In this document: in pieces, positions 9,311 through 18,426 of the stretch
How positions within the stretch are numbered: position 1 is the first letter of the stretch
Layout of the letters: every line of letters starts with the position of its first letter
NCBI RefSeq assembly: GCF_900094555.1
Contig: NZ_FMAC01000007.1
Span: 62,001-126,000, forward strand
Direction of reading: 5' to 3'
DNA: 64,000 nucleotides
DNA from: Martinezella hainanensis
GTDB taxonomy: Bacteria; Pseudomonadota; Alphaproteobacteria; Rhizobiales; Rhizobiaceae
Made by a program: the position numbers and the translations under genes
The notes under the pieces: model-generated
Told to the model about the DNA's origin: nothing
Database searches by the model: none
What the model saw: only the letters and a program-made list of their open reading frames with translations

Positions 9311-9757
9311 CCCATTCCCGACTGCACGGCATTGACCTGATGGGTGAGCCGCAAGTTCCCGCGGAAAGCGGTCCCCCGTTCAAAACGATACCAATGCAGA
9401 GAGGTGCGTCCGACGACAAAGGATGGGGGGCAGTCGTCGGACGCTGCACTGTCCGACCCGAGGGTGGCATACAGGCCGGTATTTAGAATATTAGCATCTA
9501 CCGTAGATCTAGGTGAGCTACCCGATTGGATTGGAAGAGGTAGGTAGGTGGGACCGCAGCAACCCCTCTGTGTTGATCATGTAGCAGCAATCGGTTGCAG
9601 ATCTGGCGGAGCCAGCAGCGCCTTCATGGCCTTCGAGCGGATAGTTATTTTCGAGGCCGCGTTAACGACCGCGCGCCGACATCATTTCGCACTTGCCTTT
9701 GCCGCCCCACGCGCAATCTTGACGCTTCATGTTCGGTTCGTGACGTGCGAGGGCAAT
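9311..9757. other. 447-base gap without a recognised gene
   Basis: This stretch separates the GGDEF-EAL gene from the signal-peptidase-like gene. The reading frame of the latter stays open upstream to 9548, but the translated extension is Arg-rich, has no domain and precedes an evident signal peptide, so I treat it as non-coding. A short AGGTAGGTAGGTGGG run lies near 9537-9551. Confidence 0.4.
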
Positions 9758-10582
9758 GTGAGTTTCTCTTTCCACAGTAGAGTGCTGGTAGCGGGATTGT
9801 CGGTCCTCCTCTTTGCGGGAGAGGCTACGGCGGGCAATGATGCGCGCGAGCAAGAGTTCGTACGATTTATCGGGCCGGCCTATCCGCTTTTTCTTGCGAA
9901 GGCGGGGCTATGGAAGACAAATCCGGCCGAGATGCAGGAGCTGGCAGGCAAGGCAGCCAAGGCGCTATCGGCTGTGGCCCCCGCTGGTTGCGATGCTGCC
10001 CGCTTCCAGCGCGATTTTTGCGGCATGACCATGCAAACAATGCCCGCATCCTCCATGGCGCCGAGCCTCCAGGAGGGGGAAGTCCTGATGACAAGACCCT
10101 ACAGCGGCACGACCCCAAAGCGCGGCGACATCATCGTCTTTTCCAGCAAGTACTACGCCTCCCCGGACAAGCCCGTCTTGTACGTCAAGCGACTGATCGG
10201 CCTTCCCGGTGAAAAGGTGGAATTGCACGATGGTACGGTTTTCGTCGACGGCAAGGCGTTTGCGGCAGTGCCGACGGACCGCACGATGACGGACCTCTTC
10301 GGCAATGCGGCTAGAATTCTCGAAGAGACGACGCCGGAGGGACGACGCTATGAGACCGCCATGACTGATCGGGCAATCGCCGGCCAGGATGAAGCAGGCC
10401 CGTTCGAGGTGCCTGCCGGTCATTATTTTGTACTCGGCGACAACAGGCACAATTCCGTCGACAGCCGCTTTCCGGCTCAGTTCAGCGAAAACGGGTTCAT
10501 CTCCGCCAAGGATGTTTCCGGCGAGGCCGTGGTCATCTTCGTTTCTCCCCACCCAGATCGCATTGGCACGTTGCTCGAGTGA
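9758..10582 (+). CDS. Signal peptidase I-like protease (S26) with a cleavable signal peptide
   Basis: A 274-aa S26-family protein. Catalytic serine S99 lies in SSMAPSL, the general-base lysine K144 in YVKRLIGLPGE, and the conserved LGDNRHNSVDSR box at about 226-237, so the active site is complete. Ordinary LepB is held by N-terminal membrane helices; here the N-terminus is a signal peptide with cleavage after ATA at residue 25, predicting a soluble periplasmic protein. The GTG at 9758 follows a GAGGG box at 5-base spacing and places the signal peptide at the start. It may process a dedicated substrate or act like TraF-type proteases; the target is unknown. Confidence 0.8.
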   Translation: MSFSFHSRVLVAGLSVLLFAGEATAGNDAREQEFVRFIGPAYPLFLAKAGLWKTNPAEMQELAGKAAKALSAVAPAGCDAARFQRDFCGMTMQTMPASSMAPSLQEGEVLMTRPYSGTTPKRGDIIVFSSKYYASPDKPVLYVKRLIGLPGEKVELHDGTVFVDGKAFAAVPTDRTMTDLFGNAARILEETTPEGRRYETAMTDRAIAGQDEAGPFEVPAGHYFVLGDNRHNSVDSRFPAQFSENGFISAKDVSGEAVVIFVSPHPDRIGTLLE

Positions 10583-10782
10583 AAGGCGTTCTTTGCAGCT
10601 TTGGCCGTTCAGAGCTTGACGTAGCGCCTGCCGAATTCCGCCTTTATTGGCGAGAATATTATTCCAAAATCGTTTCGGAAATTAGCAAATCACTATAGGC
10701 TCGATTTCGACTCGGCTGCGCATAGGCTTCGAGCGATTTCGCTGCGCCATCGAGCAAGATAATCCTGCGAAGAAAAGCCGAC

Positions 10783-12411
10783 ATGCCCAATAGAACCTCC
10801 CCGCTCGTCGCGTTTCAGTCCAAGACATTCCGCTCTCTCTGGTCGGCAACGCTCATCTCAAATCTCGGCGGTTTGGTCGAAGGCGTCGGTGCCGCATGGC
10901 TCATGACCAGCCTTGCCACATCCCACGGCATGGTGGCACTGGTCCAGTCCTCCACGACGCTGCCTGTCATGATCTTTTCGCTCGCCGCCGGCGCACTTGC
11001 CGACAATTACGATCGAAGACGGATCATGCTGATCGCGCAGACGCTGATGCTTAGCGTATCGGCAACGCTGGCAGTGCTGTCCTACACCAATGCCCTGACG
11101 CCTTGGCTGCTGCTTTGCTTCACCTTCCTGATTGGCTGCGGCGGTGCGCTGCACAATCCCTCATGGCAGGCCTCGATGGGCGATGTCGTGCCACGCGAGC
11201 ATCTGCCGGGCGCCGTGGCGCTTAACAGCATGAGCTACAACCTCATGCGCAGCATCGGGCCAGCGATCGGCGGTGTTATCGTCGCGGCGGCGGGCGCGGC
11301 CTTTGCATTTCTCTTCAACGTCTTTTGTTATTTTGCTCTCATCTTCACCTTATGGCGCTGGAAGAAAGCTCCCGTCTACAATACGCTGCCGCGCGAGCCC
11401 TTCGGCAGCGCGATGTCGGCCGGATTTCGTTACGTCCAGATGTCGCCGAACCTGCTCAAGGTGATGTGCCGCAGCTTTGTCTTCGGCCTGACGGCGATCG
11501 TCATTCTGGCGCTGCTGCCTCTCGTTGCACGCGACCATGTCCATGGCACGGCGATCACCTATGGCATCATGCTCGGCTTCTTCGGCTTCGGCGCCATCTG
11601 CGGCGCGATGCTGATCGGCCGCATTCGCGATGTCCTGAGCAATGAATGGGTGATCCGCGGCGCCTTCTTCACGCTGGCGGTCAGTTGCTTCTTCCTGGCG
11701 CTCAGCAATCAGGTATGGCTGAGCTGTCTTCTCCTCATGCCGGCCGGCGTCGCCTGGGTGCAGGCCTTCTCGCTCTTCAACGTCACGGTTCAGCTTTCGA
11801 CGCCACGCTGGGTCGTCGGCCGCGCCCTGTCGCTCTATCAGACCGCCACGTTCGGCGGCATGGCTGTGGGCAGCTGGCTCTGGGGCGAACTGGCCGACGC
11901 GCATGGCGTCACTGGCGCCCTCTTCATCGCAAGCGTCGCCCTTGGCATCGGCGGCCTGCTTGGTCTCGTGTTGCGCCAGCCGGACTTCGAATCCCTCAAT
12001 CTCGATCCGACAAATACCTTCAGCGAACCGCAACTGCAGCTCGATCTGCGTTCCAGAAGCGGCCCGATCCTGGTCATGGTGGATTATGACATCGAGCAGG
12101 AGGACGTACAGGAGTTTCTGGCCGTCATGGCCCAGCGCCGCCGCATGAGAATCCGCGATGGCGCAAAGCAATGGTCGCTGTTACGCGATCTGGAAAAGCC
12201 GAACACCTGGACGGAAAGCTACCATCTGCCGACCTGGATCGACTATGTCCGCCACAGCCAGCGCCAGACGCACGCCGATGTCGAGGTCGCCGAACATCTG
12301 GACAGATTGCATCGCGGCGACCAGCCGCCGGTCATCCACCACATGATCGAACGACAGACGGTTCCCCGGCACGACGACATGCCGTTGAAGCCTTATCTCG
12401 ACGCGACATGA
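10783..12411 (+). CDS. MFS exporter of the MFS_3 (EntS-like) family with C-terminal extension
   Basis: A 542-aa major-facilitator protein. About 12 hydrophobic segments fill residues 15-410, with the loop 2-3 motif GALADNYDRRRIM and the EntS-type NPSWQASMGDVVPREHLPGAVALNS. Residues about 425-542 form a soluble tail (ILVMVDYDIEQEDVQEFLAVM) that resembles the antibiotic-biosynthesis-monooxygenase-like domain commonly fused to this subfamily. Members export siderophores or other small molecules, but nothing local fixes the substrate. It converges on an AraC regulator with a 41-base gap. Confidence 0.85.
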   Translation: MPNRTSPLVAFQSKTFRSLWSATLISNLGGLVEGVGAAWLMTSLATSHGMVALVQSSTTLPVMIFSLAAGALADNYDRRRIMLIAQTLMLSVSATLAVLSYTNALTPWLLLCFTFLIGCGGALHNPSWQASMGDVVPREHLPGAVALNSMSYNLMRSIGPAIGGVIVAAAGAAFAFLFNVFCYFALIFTLWRWKKAPVYNTLPREPFGSAMSAGFRYVQMSPNLLKVMCRSFVFGLTAIVILALLPLVARDHVHGTAITYGIMLGFFGFGAICGAMLIGRIRDVLSNEWVIRGAFFTLAVSCFFLALSNQVWLSCLLLMPAGVAWVQAFSLFNVTVQLSTPRWVVGRALSLYQTATFGGMAVGSWLWGELADAHGVTGALFIASVALGIGGLLGLVLRQPDFESLNLDPTNTFSEPQLQLDLRSRSGPILVMVDYDIEQEDVQEFLAVMAQRRRMRIRDGAKQWSLLRDLEKPNTWTESYHLPTWIDYVRHSQRQTHADVEVAEHLDRLHRGDQPPVIHHMIERQTVPRHDDMPLKPYLDAT

Positions 12412-12452
12412 GAAAGCCGCGTCGCCCTCTTCCCGATCATCCGGCATGACCC

Positions 12453-13331
12453 TCACGGCTGCAGACCAGCGCTGGCGGAATCGCTTCCCGCATGCTGGCG
12501 TGCCATTTCGCGTGGCGAATAACCGAAGGCGCGCTTGAACATGCTCGTGAAGGCGGCCGGGTTCTTGTAGCCGAGGTCGATCGCGATCGTCGTCACCGGC
12601 ACGCCGGCAACAAGGCGCGGAAGTGCTGCATGCAGGCAGGCCTGCTCCCGCCATTTGACGAAGCTGAGCCCGGTTTCCAAGCGAAACATCCGGGTAAATG
12701 CGCGGCGGCTCATACGCATGTGGCTGGCCCATAGATCGATCGTATCATGCGTGGTCGGCTGCCGGAGGAAATCCTGGCACTTCTCAGCAAGCAGCCTGTT
12801 GCGCGGGATCGGCAGGGACAAGGGCAATGGTCTCAACCTCGCCAGTTCGTGCAGAAGCAATGCCATCAAGGCGCCGGCCCGATCGCTGACGTCATAGTCG
12901 ACCGGAATGTCAACGGCCTCGGCAATGAGCGTGCGCAGCAAGGGTGAGATTTCGACCACCCGACAGTGATCCGGCATCGTCTTGATCGCTTGCGGTTGAA
13001 TGTAGAGACTGCGCATGCTGACTTTGCCGAGCATGCGCACGCTATGGATCACGCCCGGAGGGATCCACATGCCGCGCTCCGGCGGCATGACCAGCGTGCC
13101 ATCAGGCGTGGTCACGACCACCACGCCGGAAAAGCCGTACAGCAATTGTGCGCGGCGATGCTGGTGCGGTTCGACGCGGTGGCCGTCACCATAGTCGTTG
13201 CCGAGGGCAATGAGGGGCCGGTCGACATCGATGAATGGATCTATGCGGCTGTTCCTGACCATTCTGGCCCAGTCTCGTAAGAATTGCGCCTTGTCGCGGT
13301 AGCGGGCGATAGTGTTTTCCAATATCAGCAC
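12453..13331 (-). CDS. AraC-family transcriptional regulator with N-terminal cupin domain
   Basis: A 292-aa regulator with an N-terminal AraC-binding cupin (VEPHQHRRAQLLYGFSG then MWIPPGVIHSV) and a C-terminal double helix-turn-helix (MSRRAFTRMFRLETG and VTTIAIDLGYKNPAAFTSMFKRAFGYSP). The frame opens with a GTG at 13331; an ATG at 13262 is an alternative, and no clear ribosome site decides. It is transcribed away from the Fsr-like exporter across 25 bases, so it probably controls that gene. Confidence 0.86.
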   Translation of the reverse strand: MLILENTIARYRDKAQFLRDWARMVRNSRIDPFIDVDRPLIALGNDYGDGHRVEPHQHRRAQLLYGFSGVVVVTTPDGTLVMPPERGMWIPPGVIHSVRMLGKVSMRSLYIQPQAIKTMPDHCRVVEISPLLRTLIAEAVDIPVDYDVSDRAGALMALLLHELARLRPLPLSLPIPRNRLLAEKCQDFLRQPTTHDTIDLWASHMRMSRRAFTRMFRLETGLSFVKWREQACLHAALPRLVAGVPVTTIAIDLGYKNPAAFTSMFKRAFGYSPREMARQHAGSDSASAGLQP

Positions 13332-13356
13332 GGTAGATCATTGAAAAGTGAGAGCC

Positions 13357-14553
13357 ATGAGCCAGGCCATCAACGCGCCCCGCGCGGCCACTACGATATA
13401 TCCAGTCCTGATGGTAGCCAGTCTTGGCCATTTCATTAACGATGTCACGCAGGCCCTGCTGCCGGCAAGCTATCCGGTGCTGAAGACAGGCTTTGACCTG
13501 AGCTTCACCCAGCTCGGCGTGCTGACCTTCGTCTACCAGATTACCGCATCGATCCTTCAGCCCTTCGTTGGCTGGTACACGGATGGACGCCCGCAGCCCT
13601 ATTCATTGCCGTTCGGCATGACCTGCAGCTGCGCCGGCATGATCATGCTTGGAATGGCCTCGAACTACCCGATGCTGCTGATGGGCGCGATGCTGCTTGG
13701 TCTCGGCTCCTCGATCTTCCACCCGGAAGCTTCGCGGATCGCGCGACTGGCATCGGGCGGCAAGCATGGCTTCGCCCAGTCGGTGTTCCAGGTCGGCGGC
13801 AATTTCGGCACTTCGCTTGGGCCGCTGCTCGCCGCTTTCTTCATTCTTCCGCATGGCCAGCATGGAATGGCGGCACTTGCGAGCCTGGCATTCGTCGGCA
13901 TTCTCATTCTCGGAGGGCTGGGCCGCTGGTATCAGGTCAATGGCAGCCACCTGCGCGCGCCGGCAAAATCCGGCAAGGTCCACAAGGCGCTAAGCCTGTC
14001 GCGCGCCCGTGTCGGTCTTGCCATTGCCGTTCTGATCGCCTTGATCTTCTCGAAATATTTCTACCTCGCGAGCTTCACCAGCTACTATAATTTCTACCTG
14101 ATGGCCCGCTTCGGCGTGACCGAACGGACGGCGCAGCTCTGCCAATTCGTGTTCTTTGCCGCCGTTGCCGTCGGCACGATGGTCGGCGGCCCCGTCGGTG
14201 ACCGCATCGGCCGCAAGAAGGTCATCTGGGGCTCCATCCTCGGCATTCTGCCCTTCACAGTCGTCCTGCCTCATGCCAATCTTGGAACTACCATCGTCCT
14301 CAGCGCGATTATCGGCACGGTCATTGCCTCGGCCTTTTCAGCGATCGTCGTCTACGCACAGGAATTGTTGCCCGGGCGCGTCGGCATGGTCTCCGGCCTG
14401 TTCTTCGGCTTCGCCTTCGGTATGGCCGGCATCGGTGCTGCAGCGCTCGGCGTGCTCGCCGACCACACGAGCATCGAGTTCGTCTTCGAGCTTTGCGCAT
14501 TCCTGCCGCTGATCGGGCTTTTGACAATCCTGCTGCCGAACGTGGAAGACTGA
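13357..14553 (+). CDS. MFS efflux protein of the fosmidomycin-resistance (Fsr) family
   Basis: A 398-aa, roughly 12-helix transporter with the Fsr signature: N-terminal SLGHFINDVTQALLPASYPVLK, then GLGSSIFHPEASRIARLASGGKHG and the FQVGGNFGTSLGPLLAA helix. Family members expel drugs such as fosmidomycin by proton antiport. The ATG at 13357 was preferred to 13348 because the conserved part follows it directly. It is divergent from the AraC regulator and convergent with a DsbA-like gene, with a stem-loop in the intervening 61 bases. Confidence 0.88.
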   Translation: MSQAINAPRAATTIYPVLMVASLGHFINDVTQALLPASYPVLKTGFDLSFTQLGVLTFVYQITASILQPFVGWYTDGRPQPYSLPFGMTCSCAGMIMLGMASNYPMLLMGAMLLGLGSSIFHPEASRIARLASGGKHGFAQSVFQVGGNFGTSLGPLLAAFFILPHGQHGMAALASLAFVGILILGGLGRWYQVNGSHLRAPAKSGKVHKALSLSRARVGLAIAVLIALIFSKYFYLASFTSYYNFYLMARFGVTERTAQLCQFVFFAAVAVGTMVGGPVGDRIGRKKVIWGSILGILPFTVVLPHANLGTTIVLSAIIGTVIASAFSAIVVYAQELLPGRVGMVSGLFFGFAFGMAGIGAAALGVLADHTSIEFVFELCAFLPLIGLLTILLPNVED

Positions 14554-14568
14554 GGGCATTCCGGAAAA

Positions 14569-14604
14569 GGCAAGGCGTCGAGATGGAAACACCGACGCTT
14601 TGCC
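14569..14604. terminator. Stem-loop between convergent genes, possible bidirectional terminator
   Basis: GGCAAGGCGTCG (14569-14580) pairs with CGACGCTTTGCC (14593-14604) with one G-T mismatch across a 12-base loop. It lies between the ends of two convergent genes. No T-run follows on either strand, so termination is inferred from position and stem strength. Confidence 0.4.
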
Positions 14605-14614
14605 CGCCTGCCTC

Positions 14615-15175
14615 TCACGAGGCGGAGATTTTCTTCACCCAGGCTTCGACTTCATCTCCGCTGCTCATGTCGGCCTGCACCAGTCCGTCGATCATGAAGG
14701 TTGGAGAAACGTGGATGCCGTTCTGGCGAGCGTATTTGCAGTGCCACTTGATCTCGCGGTCGAGATCCGGGATGGCAAAAGCCTCCTTCAACGCGATGCC
14801 GCTGTAGCGTTCCAGCCGCTCGATCAATGCGTTGGGCGTCACGTCCATATTCGGCCCGCCCGCGTGATGGGCGAATTCGAACTCCTCTCGGTGCGCGCCG
14901 ATCGCGGCCATCACCTTCCTTGCCGTCTCCCTGCCTCCTAGAAGCGTCGAGGCGGCAAGGATGCAACGCACGAGAACGCCGGAATACATATGCCAGGGCT
15001 GCGATTGCAGGCGGATCTTGACGGTCACCTTATCCTCGCCGGCTTGCGCCAGAAAGGCATCGAGCTTGTTGAATGCCCTGACCGAAAAGGGGCAGGTCGG
15101 CTCCAGAAAGATTTCAAAGATGCGCGGCCCGTGGCCCCAGCTTAACGGATCTGCATGCCAGGCGGCATTGGTCAT
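14615..15175 (-). CDS. DsbA-like thioredoxin-fold protein
   Basis: A 186-aa cytoplasmic-type thioredoxin-fold protein. The redox site near residue 28 is EPTCPFSVRAF, with a single cysteine (CPFS) instead of CxxC, and the cis-proline loop is VSPTFMIDG. The alpha-helical insertion between them matches the DsbA/FrnE-like group. It has no signal peptide. A GAGGAGA box lies 5-6 bases before the ATG. A one-cysteine site suggests isomerase-like or glutathione-linked chemistry rather than a classic oxidase; the substrate is unknown. Confidence 0.75.
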   Translation of the reverse strand: MTNAAWHADPLSWGHGPRIFEIFLEPTCPFSVRAFNKLDAFLAQAGEDKVTVKIRLQSQPWHMYSGVLVRCILAASTLLGGRETARKVMAAIGAHREEFEFAHHAGGPNMDVTPNALIERLERYSGIALKEAFAIPDLDREIKWHCKYARQNGIHVSPTFMIDGLVQADMSSGDEVEAWVKKISAS

Positions 15176-15465
15176 GCTGGTCTCCTCAACGATCTCGAAT
15201 CCCGTAACGGAACGAAAACTAGATGAGCCTGGCTCGGCAGGTCAACGTTGCGGTACAAAAAGGTCACACCCATGCGAGTTTGCTGCTGACATCACCATGA
15301 AATCGTCGGATGGCCTACAACCAGGTATTGAGCTGTCAGGCAGAGTGCCTATTTGCTCGCGCTGCAGATGTGGGCGCAAAGTCGGCCCCCAAGGATTTTG
15401 CGAGGCTCCCGTCTCGCTTCTTGCTTTGCGGATGCTACACAACCATTCGGAGTTTCAGGCAGACA

Positions 15466-16560
15466 ATGACATTCCCGACGATCAAACTTCCCGAGAGAGC
15501 CCTGACACTTGCTCGGAACCTTATTTCAATGCCGAAGGCCGTCTATTTCTCCCTTCCGATCCTGATCGGCCTAACTGTTTTCATGGCGGTCTCCGAAGCG
15601 CCGGGCATATTGCGGGATTGGACGATCAGCCAAAATCCCGTCAAGGTCGTCAGCGGCGATATCCGTGATGGAAAATGCTCCACCCGAAAGGGCTTCTTCA
15701 CCACCTGCGAGGCGCATCTCAACTACGCCTACAATGGCCAAACTTACGATAAGGATGTCGAGATCATGTTCGTCGATATCCATGCCGGTGACTACGACAC
15801 GGATCTCGTCATCTCCGGCGACCATCCGGACTTGGCGACGCTCAGCCTCGGGCTCGATATGCTCTGGAACCGGATCATAACGCTTGCCGTCTTCGTCGCC
15901 CTTCTTGGCGGCGCCTGCATCGCCATGATCTTCCAGATCCTGCGCGTCTGGCGGGTCCGCGGGCAATTGCACCGGGCTGCCCGGCTCGAGCCTGTCCCGG
16001 TGGAAATCACGGCCTTCCAGCGGCGAGGCAAGCGACTGACGGTAACCTACGCCGACAAGATCGCAGGCAGGAAAACCGGACGAGCCGCCCATACGAACTT
16101 CGAGCCAGGACAGGAGCCTCTGGTCGTCGGTGCAAAGGACGGCAAGGCGGTGGCGCTCGCCGTCTGGCATGGAAATACGGCTCTCCCCGTGCTCCTGGAC
16201 AGCCGACTGGAACGGATAGACATGACGGCGGAGGAACGTACCGGCGTTCTCGCGCCGCTGACGGCAGAGCTTGGCGGTCATCCGCCGGAACTGGTAGCCC
16301 AAGGGAAGAAAGGGCCGTCCATCATGGCGCGGCTCGCCAGGGTTTTCCTGATCATACTTCTCTTTATCGTCGGCATTTTCGGCTACTGGGTCTGGTATGT
16401 GACCAGCGCCAGCTCACAGTTCACTTCGCCCGCCATGGACCTCAACAACATGATGCCGGCGCCTCTCAACCGCTGGGGTTGCGATCAGTTGAAGAAGCGT
16501 TTCGGCGATCAAAGAGCACCCTTCGGATGCACCGCTTCGGACTACACTAGCTGGAAGTGA
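15466..16560 (+). CDS. Orphan membrane protein with two cysteine pairs
   Basis: A 364-aa protein I cannot assign to a named family. Hydrophobic segments lie near residues 25-45, 140-162 and 295-318. Between the first two is a segment with two cysteines (GKCSTRKGFFTTCEAHL). The C-terminal tail after the last helix has two more (WGCDQ and FGCTA). These lie on the same predicted side and could form disulfides. The large loop between helices 2 and 3 holds about 130 mostly polar residues. I started at the ATG at 15466; the open frame upstream to 15310 is Cys/Arg-rich and unconvincing. Confidence 0.6.
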   Translation: MTFPTIKLPERALTLARNLISMPKAVYFSLPILIGLTVFMAVSEAPGILRDWTISQNPVKVVSGDIRDGKCSTRKGFFTTCEAHLNYAYNGQTYDKDVEIMFVDIHAGDYDTDLVISGDHPDLATLSLGLDMLWNRIITLAVFVALLGGACIAMIFQILRVWRVRGQLHRAARLEPVPVEITAFQRRGKRLTVTYADKIAGRKTGRAAHTNFEPGQEPLVVGAKDGKAVALAVWHGNTALPVLLDSRLERIDMTAEERTGVLAPLTAELGGHPPELVAQGKKGPSIMARLARVFLIILLFIVGIFGYWVWYVTSASSQFTSPAMDLNNMMPAPLNRWGCDQLKKRFGDQRAPFGCTASDYTSWK

Positions 16561-16763
16561 CGTTCGATGAGCAGCGATGGACGCGGGTTCACAAGCAGGC
16601 CGCGTCCTTTGCCCGTTCATTCCAAGACCTGGAGATGGCAGGGGCTCGCGATGAAGGAAGCCAGGTCACCGCTATATGCAGTGTCCCTCGCGTGCCGTTG
16701 ATCGATTCAAAATTAATCACTATGATTAGAAATAAATCAAACCATCTCAGAAAGGATGATCGT

Positions 16764-17036
16764 GTGGCAAACTCGGCGACCAAAGTCTTGACTGCACATG
16801 TACCGCTTTCGCTGGCCGAAAAACTCGATTTGATGGCCGAGAGGCTCGAGCGTTCCCGCGGCTGGATCATGAAACAGGCTCTGACCGCGTGGCTCGACCA
16901 GGAGGAAAAGCGCGAGCGGCTGACCCGCGAAGCTCTCTCCGACGTCGACAATGGCAATGTGATCGACCATCAGGCCGTGCAGGCATGGGTCGATAGTTTA
17001 AGCACTGACGATCCATTGCCGGCTCCACGCTGATGG
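16764..17036 (+). CDS. Ribbon-helix-helix (CopG/ParD-type) antitoxin
   Basis: A small protein of about 90 aa with an N-terminal ribbon-helix-helix (TKVLTAHVPLSLAEKLDLMAERLERSRGWIMKQALTAWL), the fold of antitoxins that bind their own operator, and a flexible acidic C-terminus that would wrap the toxin. The GTG at 16764 follows an AAGGA box. The frame is open upstream to 16557, but that part has no domain. The end overlaps the start of the ParE-like gene by a few bases, as in translationally coupled toxin-antitoxin pairs. Confidence 0.78.
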
Positions 17037-17308
17037 AAGCAAAATGGACCAGCAAGGCGCTATCCGACCTCACTCGCCTGTATGAATTTCTGGCCGCTGT
17101 TAACAAGCCGGCGGCTGTTCGCGCAGTGCAGTCTCTGACCAAGGCGCCGACCATTCTGCTGGCCAATCCGCGAATTGGAGAAAAGCTGTTCGAATTCGAG
17201 CCACGCGAGGTCCGGCGGCTCCTCGTCGGCCACTACGAGATACGCTACGAAATTCAACAGTCGACGATCTACATCTTGAGGCTATGGCACACCAGGGAAG
17301 ATCGGTAG
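17033..17308 (+). CDS. ParE/RelE-family toxin
   Basis: A 91-aa toxin of the ParE/RelE superfamily. The N-terminus WTSKALSDLTRLYEFL gives the helical hairpin, and the C-terminal sheet contains REVRRLLVGHYEIRYEI and YILRLWHTRED, characteristic of ParE proteins. Known ParE toxins inhibit gyrase. The start overlaps the antitoxin stop (ATGA arrangement). The cassette lies alone between an orphan membrane gene and an AraC regulator. Confidence 0.82.
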   Translation: MEAKWTSKALSDLTRLYEFLAAVNKPAAVRAVQSLTKAPTILLANPRIGEKLFEFEPREVRRLLVGHYEIRYEIQQSTIYILRLWHTREDR

Positions 17309-17469
17309 CTGGCCTTCCCGTCAACCTCGAAGACCTTGAGTAAACGCTGAGCCGCCTGCATGGGCACCGATCCGAAGATCGGCTCGACCGGACGCCTTGT
17401 GCTACCTATAATCCCCGGATCGAGATCGCCCTCAATTCGGGCCGGTGGATTTGGCGGAAGCGCGCAATC

Positions 17470-18327
17470 ATGGATCAGCTCAACAGTGCCGCCACGACTC
17501 TTCTCTCCAGCAGGGATCGTGGCTGGAAAGGCTTGGAGGCGAATTTCCTTCATATTGAGGCTGGCCGCACCCATGTGCCTGGATCGCAGACGCATCGACT
17601 CGGTATTCATTTCGGACGGGCCGTGAACGCCTTTTGTGAGTGCGACGGCCGCCAGTACCGGCGTCGGCAGGCGCATGGCGATATCGATATCGTTCCTGCC
17701 GGGCTGGATGGCTGGTGGGAGGATGACGGGGACTGCACTATTCTGCGTCTGACTATCCAGCAGGGACTCCTTCAATCTGCCGCGGAAGCACTCGACAGAA
17801 ATCCGGATACCGTTTCTCTGGCACCAAAATTCCAGCTTCGAGATTCCCGGATCGAATCGATCGCCTGGGCGATCAAGGCCGAAATCGAGTCCCCCATTCC
17901 GTCGGACAAAACCTATGCGGAGGCGCTGGGATTGGCGCTGGCGATCCGCCTGGTAGAAGGCAATGGAAAGGCCCCAGTCGATGTCATCCCGACAGGCGCC
18001 AGCCTGACGAAGCGCCATCAGCGACACCTGGCGGATTTCATCGAAGCCCATATCGATCAGTCGCTGTCTCTTGCCGATCTCGCCGCGACAGTCGGCCTGA
18101 GCGTATCGCATTTGAAGCCGCTCTTTCGTGCCACCTTCGGCATGCCGGTCCACCATTATATCCTGACGCGCCGCGTCGAGCGCGCGCGATTGCTCATCCT
18201 GTCCACCGAGATGCCGCTCGCCGAGATCGCATTGGCGTCGGGCTTTGCCCATCAGAGCCACATGACGCACTGGATGAGGCGCCTCCTCGGCCTTACCCCC
18301 GGCATGATAAGCCGAATGCATTCATAA
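17470..18327 (+). CDS. AraC-family transcriptional regulator
   Basis: A 285-aa regulator. The first about 170 residues form a variable effector domain, and the C-terminal about 100 hold the paired helix-turn-helix (LSLADLAATVGLSVSHLKPLFRATFG, then PLAEIALASGFAHQSHMTHWMRRLLGLTPG). It runs co-directionally into the NmrA-like gene with a gap of about 100 bases, which may be its target. The inducer is unknown. Confidence 0.84.
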   Translation: MDQLNSAATTLLSSRDRGWKGLEANFLHIEAGRTHVPGSQTHRLGIHFGRAVNAFCECDGRQYRRRQAHGDIDIVPAGLDGWWEDDGDCTILRLTIQQGLLQSAAEALDRNPDTVSLAPKFQLRDSRIESIAWAIKAEIESPIPSDKTYAEALGLALAIRLVEGNGKAPVDVIPTGASLTKRHQRHLADFIEAHIDQSLSLADLAATVGLSVSHLKPLFRATFGMPVHHYILTRRVERARLLILSTEMPLAEIALASGFAHQSHMTHWMRRLLGLTPGMISRMHS

Positions 18328-18426
18328 GTTCGATTGTCGTCCAAACCTGCAATCGGTCGTCCGAACCTGCACGATTCCATGAGCAGAGACGAATAGCCTG
18401 TGGGCAGATCGACAGGAGAAAACCTC

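Noticed and set aside
9548..9757. Upstream extension of the signal-peptidase-like frame
   Set aside because: It would bury the signal peptide, has no ribosome site and no domain; the GTG at 9758 has a good box.
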